Made by a program: the position numbers and the translations under genes
Assembly (NCBI GenBank): GCA_016190375.1
Contig: JACPQR010000168.1
Coordinates: 1-64,000 of the forward strand
From: Deltaproteobacteria bacterium
Lineage (GTDB): Bacteria; Myxococcota_A; Polyangia; JACPQR01
Direction of reading: 5' to 3'
Length of the DNA: 64,000 nt
The notes under the pieces: generated by a model
Told to the model about the DNA's origin: nothing
Databases searched by the model: none
The model's input: the letters and a program-made list of their open reading frames with translations, nothing else
Part shown: positions 1 to 8,173 of the stretch, in pieces
How the letters are laid out: every line of letters starts with the position of its first letter
Position numbering within the stretch: the stretch's first letter is position 1

Positions 1-2201
1 GCGGGCATGATCGGCAACAGCGGCCCCTGCCCGACCTCCTTCGCGCCGAAGGGGCCCGCGTCGTCCGGGTCCTCGACGAGGTACGTGACCACCTCGGGCA
101 TCTCCAGCGTCGTCGGGCTCTTGTACTCCAGGCACGACGGGAACTTGTGAACCAGCGCGCCCGAGAGTCGGGGCGGAAGACGGCGAAAGGCCTGCTCCTC
201 CATCAGAGCCTCGCCGAGCCCCATGTAGACGCCGCCCTCGACCTGGCCCCGCACCAGCGTCGGATTGATCGAGCGGCCGATGTCGTGGGCGATCCAGACC
301 TTCGGCACGCGGATCCATCCGGTGGTGGGATCGACCTCGACCTCGACGACCGCGGCGCTGTACGAGTAGGCAGGCGATGGGCCGACGCCACCGCCCTTGA
401 ACTTCGCCGCCGGAGCGGGCGGCCGGTACGAGCCGACGGTGCCCACGGTGCCGAGAGCGGACTCCGCGGCGACGACTGCCTCACGGAACGACATCCCGCG
501 CTCCGGATCCTCCGCGTCGAAGACGCGCCGCCCCGCGAACACGAGGCGGTCCGGAGGCACGCCGAGCTTCGACCCCGCTCCCCGAGCGAGCATCTCCCTG
601 GCTCGCGTGGCTGCCTCGACCGCCGCGTTTCCCAGCATCAAGGTCACACGGCTGGAGTACGAGCCCAGGTCGACCGGCGTCAGCGCCGTGTCCCCGGTGA
701 CGACGCGGACGTCGAACGGGTCGATCCCGAGCACCTCGGCCACGCAGGCCGCGAGCACGTCGTCCGAGCCCTGCCCGATCTCCGTCGCACCCGAGAACGC
801 GGTCACCTCGCCCGAGCGGTCGAGGCGGAGCTGCACACCGCTGTGCGGCAGCTCGTTCCAGTAGATGGACAGCCCGGCCCCGCACAGGTACGAGGAGCAG
901 GCCAGACCCAGGCCGCGACCCGCGGGCAGCTTCTGCCATCTGTCGCGGAACGCCGAGCCCAGGGCGACGCGGTCGATGCACTCGCGAAGGCCGATCGTCC
1001 CGATGCGCAGGTGGTTGGCCGTCAGCGACCCGGCCGCCGCGAGCTGAGCCAGGCGCAGGTCGGCGGGGTTTTTCGCCAGCTCCACGGCGATTCGGTCGAG
1101 CTGGATCTCCTGGGCGAACCGGGGTTGCGGAGTCCCGTGCCCTCGCTTGGGCCCGCAGGGCGGCTTGTTGGTGAACGTTCGGCATCCGCGAAAGCGGTAT
1201 CGAGGTATGCAGTAGGTGACGGTCTGCAGCGCGCCCGTGTAGAACGTCGACGCGACGCCGTAGCTGCCGTAGGCGCCTCCGTCCAGCACCGTCTCGAGGT
1301 CCATCGCCGTGATGGTCCCGTCCTTGCCGACGGCGGTCCTCGCGCGCACGTGGACGGGATGCCGGCCGCGATGGCAGTAGAAGACCTCTTCGCGGGTCAG
1401 ACAGATCTTGACCGGCCTGCCCGTCAGGACGGCGGCCCTTGCCACGACGATCTCGTGGTTGAACACGTCGCTCTTGCCGCCGAATCCGCCCCCGTTCGGC
1501 GTCGCGATGACCCGGATGTGAGCCGGATCCATCGCGAGGGCCCTGGCCAGGGCCCGATGCACGTAGTGTGGAGTCTGGGTCGAGGACCAGAGACACAGCT
1601 TGCCCTCGGGATCCACCGCCGCGACGGCCGCGTGCTGCTCGATGGCCAGGTGCGTGTTGCCTTCGTAGAAGAAGAGGTCCTCGAACACCCGATCCGAGCT
1701 CGACAGCGCACCATCGACGTCGCCGAACTCGAGGGAGACGCGCTTGTGGACGTTTCCCTCCTCGCCGTAGGAGTGGATGCGCGGCTCCCGCTTGCGCAGC
1801 GCCTCGTCGGCGTCGGCGATCGTGTCGAGGAGCTCGTAGTCGACCTCCACCAGGTCGGCTGCCGCGGCGGCACGCGGCTCCGTCGTCGCGACGACCGCCA
1901 CGACCGGGTCGCCGACGAAGCGAACGACCTCGGGGCACAGCGCGTGCTCGTCCTGGCTCACGGGCAAGATCCCGTACGCGATCGGGAAGTCCCGCCCGGT
2001 GAGCACCAGCCGGACGCCCGGCGCGCTCAGGGCTGCCGAGGCGTCGATTCCACGGATGCGCGCGTGAGGGTGAATCGAGCGGACGAGCCGGCAGTGGAGC
2101 ATCCGGGGCAGGGTGATGTCGTCCGCGAAGCGGGTCTGCCCCGTCACCTTGGCGCGGCCGTCCACGCGCCGGCGTGGCCTGCCCACGACCCGGAAGCTCA
2201 C
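1..2201 (-). CDS. Molybdenum hydroxylase large (molybdopterin-binding) subunit, xanthine dehydrogenase / CoxL family, 3' end beyond the window
   Basis: Catalytic Mo subunit of a xanthine dehydrogenase-type hydroxylase. I translated it directly on the minus strand: the frame is open from a GTG at 2201 to the window edge, about 733 codons, and the stop lies outside. It carries GGGFGGK (about residues 236-242), the molybdopterin-binding loop, and GAKEVGQGP near residue 720, whose Glu is the catalytic base in this family. The GTG overlaps the stop of the upstream 2Fe-2S subunit by 4 bases (GTGA), so the two are translationally coupled. There is no FAD subunit in view; it could lie beyond the edge. 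The substrate is not readable: xanthine, an aldehyde, an N-heterocycle or an aromatic acyl-CoA (4-hydroxybenzoyl-CoA reductase type) are all possible. Family confidence is high, substrate confidence low. Confidence 0.9.
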   Translation of the reverse strand, partial: MSFRVVGRPRRRVDGRAKVTGQTRFADDITLPRMLHCRLVRSIHPHARIRGIDASAALSAPGVRLVLTGRDFPIAYGILPVSQDEHALCPEVVRFVGDPVVAVVATTEPRAAAAADLVEVDYELLDTIADADEALRKREPRIHSYGEEGNVHKRVSLEFGDVDGALSSSDRVFEDLFFYEGNTHLAIEQHAAVAAVDPEGKLCLWSSTQTPHYVHRALARALAMDPAHIRVIATPNGGGFGGKSDVFNHEIVVARAAVLTGRPVKICLTREEVFYCHRGRHPVHVRARTAVGKDGTITAMDLETVLDGGAYGSYGVASTFYTGALQTVTYCIPRYRFRGCRTFTNKPPCGPKRGHGTPQPRFAQEIQLDRIAVELAKNPADLRLAQLAAAGSLTANHLRIGTIGLRECIDRVALGSAFRDRWQKLPAGRGLGLACSSYLCGAGLSIYWNELPHSGVQLRLDRSGEVTAFSGATEIGQGSDDVLAACVAEVLGIDPFDVRVVTGDTALTPVDLGSYSSRVTLMLGNAAVEAATRAREMLARGAGSKLGVPPDRLVFAGRRVFDAEDPERGMSFREAVVAAESALGTVGTVGSYRPPAPAAKFKGGGVGPSPAYSYSAAVVEVEVDPTTGWIRVPKVWIAHDIGRSINPTLVRGQVEGGVYMGLGEALMEEQAFRRLPPRLSGALVHKFPSCLEYKSPTTLEMPEVVTYLVEDPDDAGPFGAKEVGQGPLLPIMP

Positions 2202-2686
2202 CTGGGCTCCCCTCCGGCGAGCTTGGCCGCGGCGGCCTCGACGGCCTCGAAGATCTGGAGGTAGCCGGTGCAGCGGCAGAGGTTGCCCGAGAGGGCCTCG
2301 GCGATCTCGGCGCGAGACGCGTTCGGGTTGCGATCGAGGAGGGCCTTCGCGGTCAGGAGCATGCCTGGCGTGCAGTAGCCGCACTGGGCCGCGCCGAGAT
2401 CGGCAAAGGCCTCCTGGAGCGGGTGGAGCGTGCCTTCCCGGGCCAGGCCCTCGATCGTCTGCACCTCCGCACCGTCGCACTCGACGCCCAGCATCAGGCA
2501 GGAGAGGACAGGCCGGCCGTCGACGAGCACGGCGCAAGCGCCGCACTCGCCCAGCTCGCACCCGTGCTTCGTCCCCGTCAGCCCGAGGCCTTCGCGGAGA
2601 ACCTCCAGCAGGGTTTCCTCGGGCTGCACGGCGACCTCGACGTCCTCGCCGTTCACCCGCATCGCGAGGACGTGCTTCCTTCCCAT
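2198..2686 (-). CDS. 2Fe-2S subunit of the molybdenum hydroxylase (CoxS/XdhC-small type)
   Basis: Electron-transfer subunit of 162 aa that passes electrons from the Mo site to FAD or a partner. The N-terminal plant-type 2Fe-2S cluster has Cys at 43, 48, 51 and 63 (CELGECGAC...SC). The C-terminal helical cluster domain has Cys at 102, 105, 137 and 139 (CGYC...LCRCTGY). The frame is open further upstream, but I start at the ATG at 2686 because the ferredoxin fold begins there (VLAMRVNG); an ATG at 2662 is also possible. The stop overlaps the GTG of the large subunit by 4 bases. Length and all eight Cys are as expected for a functional protein. Confidence 0.93.
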   Translation of the reverse strand: MGRKHVLAMRVNGEDVEVAVQPEETLLEVLREGLGLTGTKHGCELGECGACAVLVDGRPVLSCLMLGVECDGAEVQTIEGLAREGTLHPLQEAFADLGAAQCGYCTPGMLLTAKALLDRNPNASRAEIAEALSGNLCRCTGYLQIFEAVEAAAAKLAGGEPR

Positions 2687-2789
2687 GGCTCGCTCGTAGC
2701 GACACCGCGGGAGTGGGTCAAGCCTCCAGGTCGCCTTCCAAAGTTGAAACGCCCAGATTTCGGATCTGCAATGCGCTCTGCGTTTCCTC

Positions 2790-3317
2790 TCACTTTTCCC
2801 GTCGCGCCGCACGGCACGGAGCTTGCTCTAGCCGGCCCCCAGCGAGGGCAGGCAGCCGGCGCGTGTCCCCCCCACCCCCCGGCTGCCGCCCTCGTGTTTT
2901 TTTGAGCCACGAGGTCATCGGGGCCGGGGACGGGTCCCGAGGGGAGAGCGCCTCGCTGAGCTCGCGGATCCGAGGGACGAGCGCCTGGAGGGATCTGCGC
3001 GGAACCTGGCCCGGTCCTTCGGCCCGGGAGCAGAAGTACGTCCGGCAGCCGAGGGGGCGGCTCTCGTAGATCCGGCAGCGTCGGTCCGGCGAGAGGAACG
3101 GGCACGTCCCGTCCCGGTCCGGGGGCGCCGCGGTGAGCCTGCGGCCACTCGAACGAACGGCTCGCTCGATCAGCAGCCACTCGGGCAACGTCACGGACGG
3201 CTCGCGCCCGGTCCAGGCGAAGTGACAGCAGTCGGCGGAAGCCGAGCAGCGGAAGGCCTCGAGCAGGTGGTCGGCGTCCGCGTAGATCGCGAGGAGGGCA
3301 TGACGCCAGTCGTTCAC
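2790..3317 (-). CDS. YkgJ-type cysteine-cluster protein (putative metal-chelating)
   Basis: A 175 aa protein starting at a GTG that overlaps the xdhC stop by 4 bases. It contains the spaced Cys pattern of the YkgJ/zinc- or iron-chelating family: CSASADCCHF near residue 20, then a CPFL...CRIYESRPLGCRTYFC stretch near residues 71-100. Family members are found beside metalloenzymes and flagellar genes, and their biochemical role is mostly unproven. Its place inside the Mo-hydroxylase operon suggests a role in cofactor or metal handling; this is inference. The last ~40 residues are low-complexity and are encoded over two DNA hairpins and an A7 run, so the true 3' end could differ through frameshifting. 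Confidence 0.75.
   Translation of the reverse strand: MNDWRHALLAIYADADHLLEAFRCSASADCCHFAWTGREPSVTLPEWLLIERAVRSSGRRLTAAPPDRDGTCPFLSPDRRCRIYESRPLGCRTYFCSRAEGPGQVPRRSLQALVPRIRELSEALSPRDPSPAPMTSWLKKTRGRQPGGGGDTRRLPALAGGRLEQAPCRAARREK
2851..2914. repeat. Two adjacent hairpins with a homopolymer loop in the 3' part of the ykgJ-like gene
   Basis: GGCAGCCGG (2851-2859) pairs with CCGGCTGCC (2879-2887). Immediately after, CCTCGTG (2890-2896) pairs with CACGAGG (2908-2914) around a loop holding a T7 run (A7 on the coding strand). A stretch of C7 and C6 lies in the first loop. It may be a structured 3' end or a slippage site. It is not a canonical terminator, because the T-run is in the loop rather than after the stem. 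Confidence 0.5.
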
Positions 3318-4141
3318 CGTTCGCCGTCGGGCTCGACCGACGCCAGGCGGTCTGCCTCCTCGCCGAGGGTCATCCGGGCGCCCGTCCCGCCTCGCTTGAC
3401 CGCGATCATCTCGGCGACGATCGAGACCGCTATCTCCTCGGGCGTCAGCGCGCCGAGGTCCAGCCCGATCGGGGCGCTCACCCCTGCGAAGGGCTGGCTC
3501 CCGCCCTTGTGACGGATCCGGCGGTACACGCGCATCACCTTGCGACGGCTCCCGATCATCCCGAGGTAGCGGCGCGGCAGCCCGAGACAGCGGGCGAGCG
3601 TGTCCTCGTCGATGCGATGGTCGTGCGTGCTGATCACGATGAACGCGCTCTCGTCGAGGTCGAGCCTGGCGATCGCCTCCGCGGGCTCGAGGACGAAGAG
3701 CCTCGCATTCGGGAACCTCTCTGGCGTCGCCAGGTCCTCTCTCGGGTCGATGACCGTGGCCGAGAAGCCGGCCGCCTCGGCGACCTGGACCAGCGCGCGT
3801 CCGACATGCCCCGCGCCGAAGACGTAGAGCGGGGTCCTGCCTTCGACGAGCTCGCAGAACAGCTCCATCTCGCCGCCGCAGCACATCCCGAGGTCGTGCC
3901 CGAGATGCCGGCGCAGCCGCAGAGGCTTGCCGTCCCCGATCACCCCGCGGAGCGCGTCGATCACGACCTCTTCGATCCTGCCTCCTCCGACCGTACCGAC
4001 GACGGAGCCATCGTCCCTCAGAAGCAGCTTGGCCCCCGGAACCTGGGGCGCCGACCCGCTGGTCTCGAGGACGGTTGCGAGCGCGCCGCGTCCGCCCCGG
4101 TCCATGAGCTCGACGATGGCCTGCGCGACGTCCCTGCGCAC
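3314..4141 (-). CDS. xdhC: XdhC-family Mo-cofactor sulfurylation/insertion protein
   Basis: A 275 aa XdhC/CoxF homologue. Family members bind the molybdenum cofactor, protect or sulfurate it, and insert it into xanthine dehydrogenase-type enzymes. Visible hallmarks are MCCGG (residues 86-90), the conserved Cys pair proposed to act in cofactor handling, a Rossmann motif GAGHVG (109-114) opening the C-terminal XdhC_C domain, and GSRRK further on. It lies 27 bases downstream of the kinase gene stop and overlaps the next gene (YkgJ-like) by 4 bases, so the order is kinase, xdhC, ykgJ-like, 2Fe-2S subunit, Mo subunit. The context supports cofactor maturation for the enzyme encoded at 1-2686. Confidence 0.93.
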   Translation of the reverse strand: MRRDVAQAIVELMDRGGRGALATVLETSGSAPQVPGAKLLLRDDGSVVGTVGGGRIEEVVIDALRGVIGDGKPLRLRRHLGHDLGMCCGGEMELFCELVEGRTPLYVFGAGHVGRALVQVAEAAGFSATVIDPREDLATPERFPNARLFVLEPAEAIARLDLDESAFIVISTHDHRIDEDTLARCLGLPRRYLGMIGSRRKVMRVYRRIRHKGGSQPFAGVSAPIGLDLGALTPEEIAVSIVAEMIAVKRGGTGARMTLGEEADRLASVEPDGER

Positions 4142-4167
4142 GGACGGTAAGCTAGCACGGGTCGTTC

Positions 4168-5907
4168 TCAGTTGCTGACGATCACCCAGGTCACGAGCGC
4201 CGAGGCGACCAGGAGGCCGAGCCCGATCAGCAAGAGGCCCAGGATTCCCGGCCCGTGCATCGGCGGTCGGGGCGGGAGCGAGACCGCGGCCTCGTCACCG
4301 CCCGCCCGGCCCGGCGCTCGCGCGATCTCGGGCTGGCGAGCCGCCGAATCCGGAGGCCCGTGGGCGAGAGCCGCGTCCGCGGCGCCTTTGTCTGCCGGCG
4401 CCGTGGTCGGGACGATGCCCACGGGAAGGGCTGCGCCCGGGTGAAGGACGGTCACCTTGTCCGAGTCCCGCTGCCCGGGCCCCTCGGGAGCGATCAGCCC
4501 TCGGTCGAGGCGTGGGCTCCCGTGCGGCGGCGTCACCGGGATCTCCGCCGCTGCAGGATCCATGAGGGTCGGCGGCTCGGCCGTGACGATCCTCGGAGGC
4601 ACGTGGATCGGCCTCGAAGGTACCGGCGGCTGCACGATGACCTTGGGCGCGGGCGGCGAGGACGACGCCCTGACCCCGACGACGACCACGGGGGACTGCT
4701 CGACGATCACGGCGGGCTCCACCCCAGACGAGCTTCGCCCGCTGGGGGCCCCGGCCTGCCCTGCGACGGAACGCGGCCTGTCGAGCAGCACCACGTCCGA
4801 GTCGATCTGGGAGGGCATCGCCAGTGCCTGCGGTCCTTCGATCCACGGGCCGTCCGGCGCGGAGCCGGCGTCGCGATCGGGATCCAGGATCGCCGTCGGC
4901 GGCTCGGTCGGGTCCACGACCACGTTGCCGCCGATCTCGGTGGCGTCGGCCGTCGCCTCCGGCGGCTTCGTGGTCGATTCGATGACCTCGCGCACCAGCG
5001 CGCCCAGGGTCGTCGCCTCCACGGGCGGGTCCACCGTCCTCAGGTACTCGAGGAGGGACCGCCGGAACTCGGCCGCGGTCGAGAAGCGGTCGGCGGGCTC
5101 TCTCGCGAGCGCGCGGCGGAGAGTTGCCGCGAACTGCTCGCTCAGTCCGGGCACGAACCGCTCGAACAGCGGCACCGCTGCCGCACGCACCCTGGCCAGG
5201 GTGTCCGCGTCGCTCCCTCCTCTGAACAGGCTCTTTCCGACCAGGAGCTCGTACATCACGATGCCCAGCGAGAACAGATCGGAGCGGGCGTCCACGTCGC
5301 GACCGAAGGCCTGCTCGGGCGACATGTACGAGAGCTTGCCCTTGAGCGTCCCGGGTCGCGTCAGGCGCGTGTGGTCGAGCGCGCGGGCGAGCCCGAAGTC
5401 GGTCAGCTTCACGAGCCCGTCCAGCGAGACGAGGATGTTCTGGGGCGAGACGTCCCGGTGGATCACGGGCGAGGGCCGACCGTCGCTCCCGAGGCGGTTG
5501 TGAGCGAACTCGAGGGCGCGAAGGACGTCGACCGCGACGAACGCCACGAGGTGCTGCGGCAGCGTGCGCTTGCGCTGCAAGAGCCTCCACAGGAGGCGCG
5601 CGACGTCGGTGCCGTGGACGTACTCCATCGCCATGAAGTAGTCCCCGTCCACCTCGCCGAAGTCGTAGATCTGGACGATGTTCGGGTGGGCGAGGGTCGC
5701 GCCGATCCGCGCCTCGTTGACGAACATGCTGACGAAGCTCCTGTCCTCCGCGTACTCGGGGAGGATCCGCTTGATGACGACCGGTTTCTCGAATCCGGCG
5801 GCGCCGGGCGAGACGGCGCGGAAGACCTCGGCCATCCCGCCGATCCCGATTCGCTCCCCGAGGCGGTAGCGCCCCCAGGTGCCTCCCGAGGAGACTCGAT
5901 CCTTCAT
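4168..5907 (-). CDS. Membrane-anchored Ser/Thr protein kinase (PknB/Hanks type)
   Basis: A 579 aa protein. The N-terminal kinase domain (about residues 13-300) has a glycine loop GIGGMAEV (21-28), catalytic Lys46, HRDVSPQN (150-157) with catalytic Asp152, DFG (170-172) and SPE in place of APE. A Pro/Ala-rich linker of about 200 residues follows. One C-terminal transmembrane helix (about 555-576) ends in a few polar residues, so this is a tail-anchored cytosolic kinase. I start at the ATG at 5907 because the kinase fold begins directly after it; the frame is open upstream to 6021. A minus-strand TTGACA (5948-5943) lies 35-40 bases before the start, with a weak -10. It may be cotranscribed with xdhC, and its substrates are unknown. 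Confidence 0.93.
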   Translation of the reverse strand: MKDRVSSGGTWGRYRLGERIGIGGMAEVFRAVSPGAAGFEKPVVIKRILPEYAEDRSFVSMFVNEARIGATLAHPNIVQIYDFGEVDGDYFMAMEYVHGTDVARLLWRLLQRKRTLPQHLVAFVAVDVLRALEFAHNRLGSDGRPSPVIHRDVSPQNILVSLDGLVKLTDFGLARALDHTRLTRPGTLKGKLSYMSPEQAFGRDVDARSDLFSLGIVMYELLVGKSLFRGGSDADTLARVRAAAVPLFERFVPGLSEQFAATLRRALAREPADRFSTAAEFRRSLLEYLRTVDPPVEATTLGALVREVIESTTKPPEATADATEIGGNVVVDPTEPPTAILDPDRDAGSAPDGPWIEGPQALAMPSQIDSDVVLLDRPRSVAGQAGAPSGRSSSGVEPAVIVEQSPVVVVGVRASSSPPAPKVIVQPPVPSRPIHVPPRIVTAEPPTLMDPAAAEIPVTPPHGSPRLDRGLIAPEGPGQRDSDKVTVLHPGAALPVGIVPTTAPADKGAADAALAHGPPDSAARQPEIARAPGRAGGDEAAVSLPPRPPMHGPGILGLLLIGLGLLVASALVTWVIVSN

Positions 5908-6023
5908 CCTGCAGGGCCTAGTTAGGACGGTCGGGCGGCAGGTGTCAACGTGGCGAGGCCCGCCACGGTTCGCCGGTGTATGCTCTGGCCCCTGACCAGA
6001 TGGCGTACCGGGACGCACCACCG

Positions 6024-6875
6024 ATGGCGACGATTGAACGGATCACTGTTCTCGGCGCGGGGACGATGGGGCACGGGATCGCCCAGGTCGCGGCCACCGC
6101 CGGCTACTACGTGACGCTGCACGACGTCGCCCCCGAGCGGATCGACGCTGCAATGCGCGCGGTAGGGCAGGGTCTGCAGAAGGCGAGCGAGAAGGGTAAG
6201 ATCACGGCACTCGCGGCGGCGCAGGCGCTGGCGCGGATCGCCACGGCCTCCGAGGCCAAGGAAGCGGTCTCCGACGCCGACATCGTGATCGAGGCGGCGC
6301 CGGAGAGCCTGGCGCTGAAGCTCGACATCTTCGCGAGGCTGGGCGAGGACGCTCCGCCCAGGGCGATCCTCGCGACGAACACCTCGTCCTTGCCCATCAC
6401 CGAGATCGCGTCCGTCGTGCGCGACCCGGCCCGCGTCCTCGGGATGCACTTCTTCAACCCGGTCCCCGTGATGGAGCTCCTGGAGATCGTGCGCGCGGTG
6501 CGGACCAGCGACGAGACCGTGGCGGCTGCCCTCGAGGTCGGCCGGAAGCTCGGCAAGAAGACCATCGTGGTCAGGGACAGCCCCGGCTTCGCGACGAGCC
6601 GGCTCGGGGTGGCGATCGCGGCCGAAGCGATGAGGATGCTCGAGGCGCAGGTTGCGTCCGCCGAGGACATAGACACCGCGATGAAGCTGGGCTATCGGCA
6701 CCCCATGGGGCCGCTCGAGCTGACCGACCATGTCGGCCTGGACGTCCGGCTCGCCGTGCTGGAGCACCTGCACCGCGAGGTGGGCGAGCAGTTCAGGCCG
6801 CCGCAGATCCTGCGGCAGCTCGTGCGCGCCGGGAAGCTGGGCAAGAAGACGGGCGAGGGCTTTTACAAGTGGTGA
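6024..6875 (+). CDS. 3-hydroxyacyl-CoA (3-hydroxybutyryl-CoA) dehydrogenase
   Basis: A 283 aa NAD(P)-dependent 3-hydroxyacyl-CoA dehydrogenase. The Rossmann motif GAGTMGHG (residues 9-16) is followed by the family motif EAAPESLALK, the catalytic-His segment GMHFFNPVPVMELLE and DSPGFATSRL. The C-terminus GEGFYKW and overall length match the single-domain HbdA/PaaH type. I start at ATG 6024 because the Rossmann strand begins there; ATG 6000 in the same frame is an alternative, and no clear ribosome site distinguishes them. The thiolase gene starts 19 bases after the stop, so the two would catalyse consecutive beta-oxidation-type steps on a 3-hydroxyacyl-CoA. Confidence 0.92.
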   Translation: MATIERITVLGAGTMGHGIAQVAATAGYYVTLHDVAPERIDAAMRAVGQGLQKASEKGKITALAAAQALARIATASEAKEAVSDADIVIEAAPESLALKLDIFARLGEDAPPRAILATNTSSLPITEIASVVRDPARVLGMHFFNPVPVMELLEIVRAVRTSDETVAAALEVGRKLGKKTIVVRDSPGFATSRLGVAIAAEAMRMLEAQVASAEDIDTAMKLGYRHPMGPLELTDHVGLDVRLAVLEHLHREVGEQFRPPQILRQLVRAGKLGKKTGEGFYKW

Positions 6876-6894
6876 AGCGAGGAGGATGACGAGC

Positions 6895-8094
6895 ATGGCA
6901 GAGCCCGTGATCATCGACGCAGTCCGGACTCCGATCGGCAAGCACCGGGGCGCCCTGTCCGCCGTTCGGCCGGACGACCTCGCGGCCCATGTGATCGCCG
7001 CGCTGCTCGAGCGCAACCCGGCGGCGAAAGGCCGCGTCGACGAGGTCTGCTTCGGGTCGACCAACCAGGCCGGCGAGGACAACAGGAACGTCGCGCGGAT
7101 GGCCCTGCTCCTCGCCGGGATGCCGTACGAGGTGACCGGCCTGACGGTCAATCGCCTCTGTGGGTCGGGTCTCGAGGCGATCAACCACTCCGCCAGGTCG
7201 GTGCTCGCCGGAGACGGCGCGCTGTTCGTCGCCGGCGGCGTGGAGTCGATGACACGCGCGCCGTACTCGATGGCGAAGGTCGACGAGGGCTTCTCGCGGA
7301 CGCCGCCGGCAATCTACGACACCACCCTCGGCTGGCGATATCCGAACCCGAAGCTCGCCGAGCGGTTCCCGCTCGAGGGCATGGGCGAGACGGCCGAGAA
7401 CGTCGCCGAGCGCTACCGCGTCTCGCGCGAGGACCAGGACCGGTTCGCCCTCGAGAGCCACGCCAAGGCCGTCGACGCCTGGGAGAAGGGCCGCTTCGCG
7501 AGCGAGGTCGTTCCGGTGACCGTGCCGGGCCCGAAGGGTCAGACGACGACGTTCGCCCGCGACGAGAGCCCGCGGCCTGACACGACGCTCGAGCGCCTTG
7601 CGAAGCTCAAGCCCGTCTTCCGGAAGGGCGGCTCCGTCACGGCTGGAAACTCGTCTCCTCTGAACGACGGCGCCGCCGCCGTGCTCGTGGCCGATCAGTC
7701 GACGGCGACGAAGCTCGGGCTGAAGCCGCTCGCCCGGATCGTGGCCTGGGGCGTGGCCGGAGTGGAGCCGGGACTGATGGGCATCGGGCCGATCCCCGCC
7801 GCCAGGATCGCCCTCGAGCGCGCCGGCCTGCGGGCGGCCCAGATCGACCTCGTCGAGCTCAACGAGGCCTTCGCCTCGCAGAGCCTGGCGTGCGTCCGGG
7901 AGCTCGGCTTCGATCCCGCCCGCGTCAACGTCAACGGCGGAGCGATCGCGCTGGGCCATCCCATCGGCTGCTCCGGCGCCCGTGTCGTCGCGACGCTGGT
8001 CCACGAGATGTCCCGACGCGGAGCCCGGTGGGGCCTGGCCTCGATGTGCATCGGAGTGGGCCAGGGAATCGCCACGATCTTCGAGAAAGTCTGA
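6895..8094 (+). CDS. Thiolase (acetyl-CoA acyltransferase; 3-oxoadipyl-CoA thiolase-like)
   Basis: A 399 aa thiolase. The nucleophilic Cys89 is in NRLCGSG. NEAFA, GGAIALGHPIGCSGAR and the second catalytic Cys in CIGVGQG near residue 386 are all present, so it should be active. The insert YDTTLGWRYPNP resembles the PcaF/PaaJ (3-oxoadipyl-CoA) branch, which would fit aromatic degradation, but a short-chain acetoacetyl-CoA role cannot be excluded. The ATG at 6895 has AGGAGG nine bases upstream; an ATG nine bases earlier sits on top of that site. It is coupled to the preceding dehydrogenase gene. Confidence 0.93.
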   Translation: MAEPVIIDAVRTPIGKHRGALSAVRPDDLAAHVIAALLERNPAAKGRVDEVCFGSTNQAGEDNRNVARMALLLAGMPYEVTGLTVNRLCGSGLEAINHSARSVLAGDGALFVAGGVESMTRAPYSMAKVDEGFSRTPPAIYDTTLGWRYPNPKLAERFPLEGMGETAENVAERYRVSREDQDRFALESHAKAVDAWEKGRFASEVVPVTVPGPKGQTTTFARDESPRPDTTLERLAKLKPVFRKGGSVTAGNSSPLNDGAAAVLVADQSTATKLGLKPLARIVAWGVAGVEPGLMGIGPIPAARIALERAGLRAAQIDLVELNEAFASQSLACVRELGFDPARVNVNGGAIALGHPIGCSGARVVATLVHEMSRRGARWGLASMCIGVGQGIATIFEKV

Positions 8095-8097
8095 TCG

Positions 8098-8172
8098 TCT
8101 GATCGGGGACACGCACCCGGTGTGCAAGTGCGCGGAATTGCAGCGCGTTCAGGGCTAACCGCGCGTTTCGTG
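8098..8172. repeat. Single copy of the GGGGACACGCACCC intergenic repeat family
   Basis: The short gap between the convergent thiolase and CAP genes holds GGGGACACGCACCC (8105-8118) and AACCGCGCGTTTCGT (8158-8172). Both words recur in the repeat-rich gap at 59.7-60.1 kb, which suggests one dispersed REP-like family. Confidence 0.6.
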
Positions 8173-8173
8173 G

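Noticed and set aside
147..2264. Long plus-strand open frame opposite the Mo-hydroxylase genes
   Set aside because: Its product is Arg/Pro-rich with no domain, while the minus strand encodes clear Mo-hydroxylase motifs. It is a high-GC shadow.
4255..5925. Long plus-strand open frame opposite the kinase
   Set aside because: Low-complexity product; the kinase motifs on the minus strand are complete.
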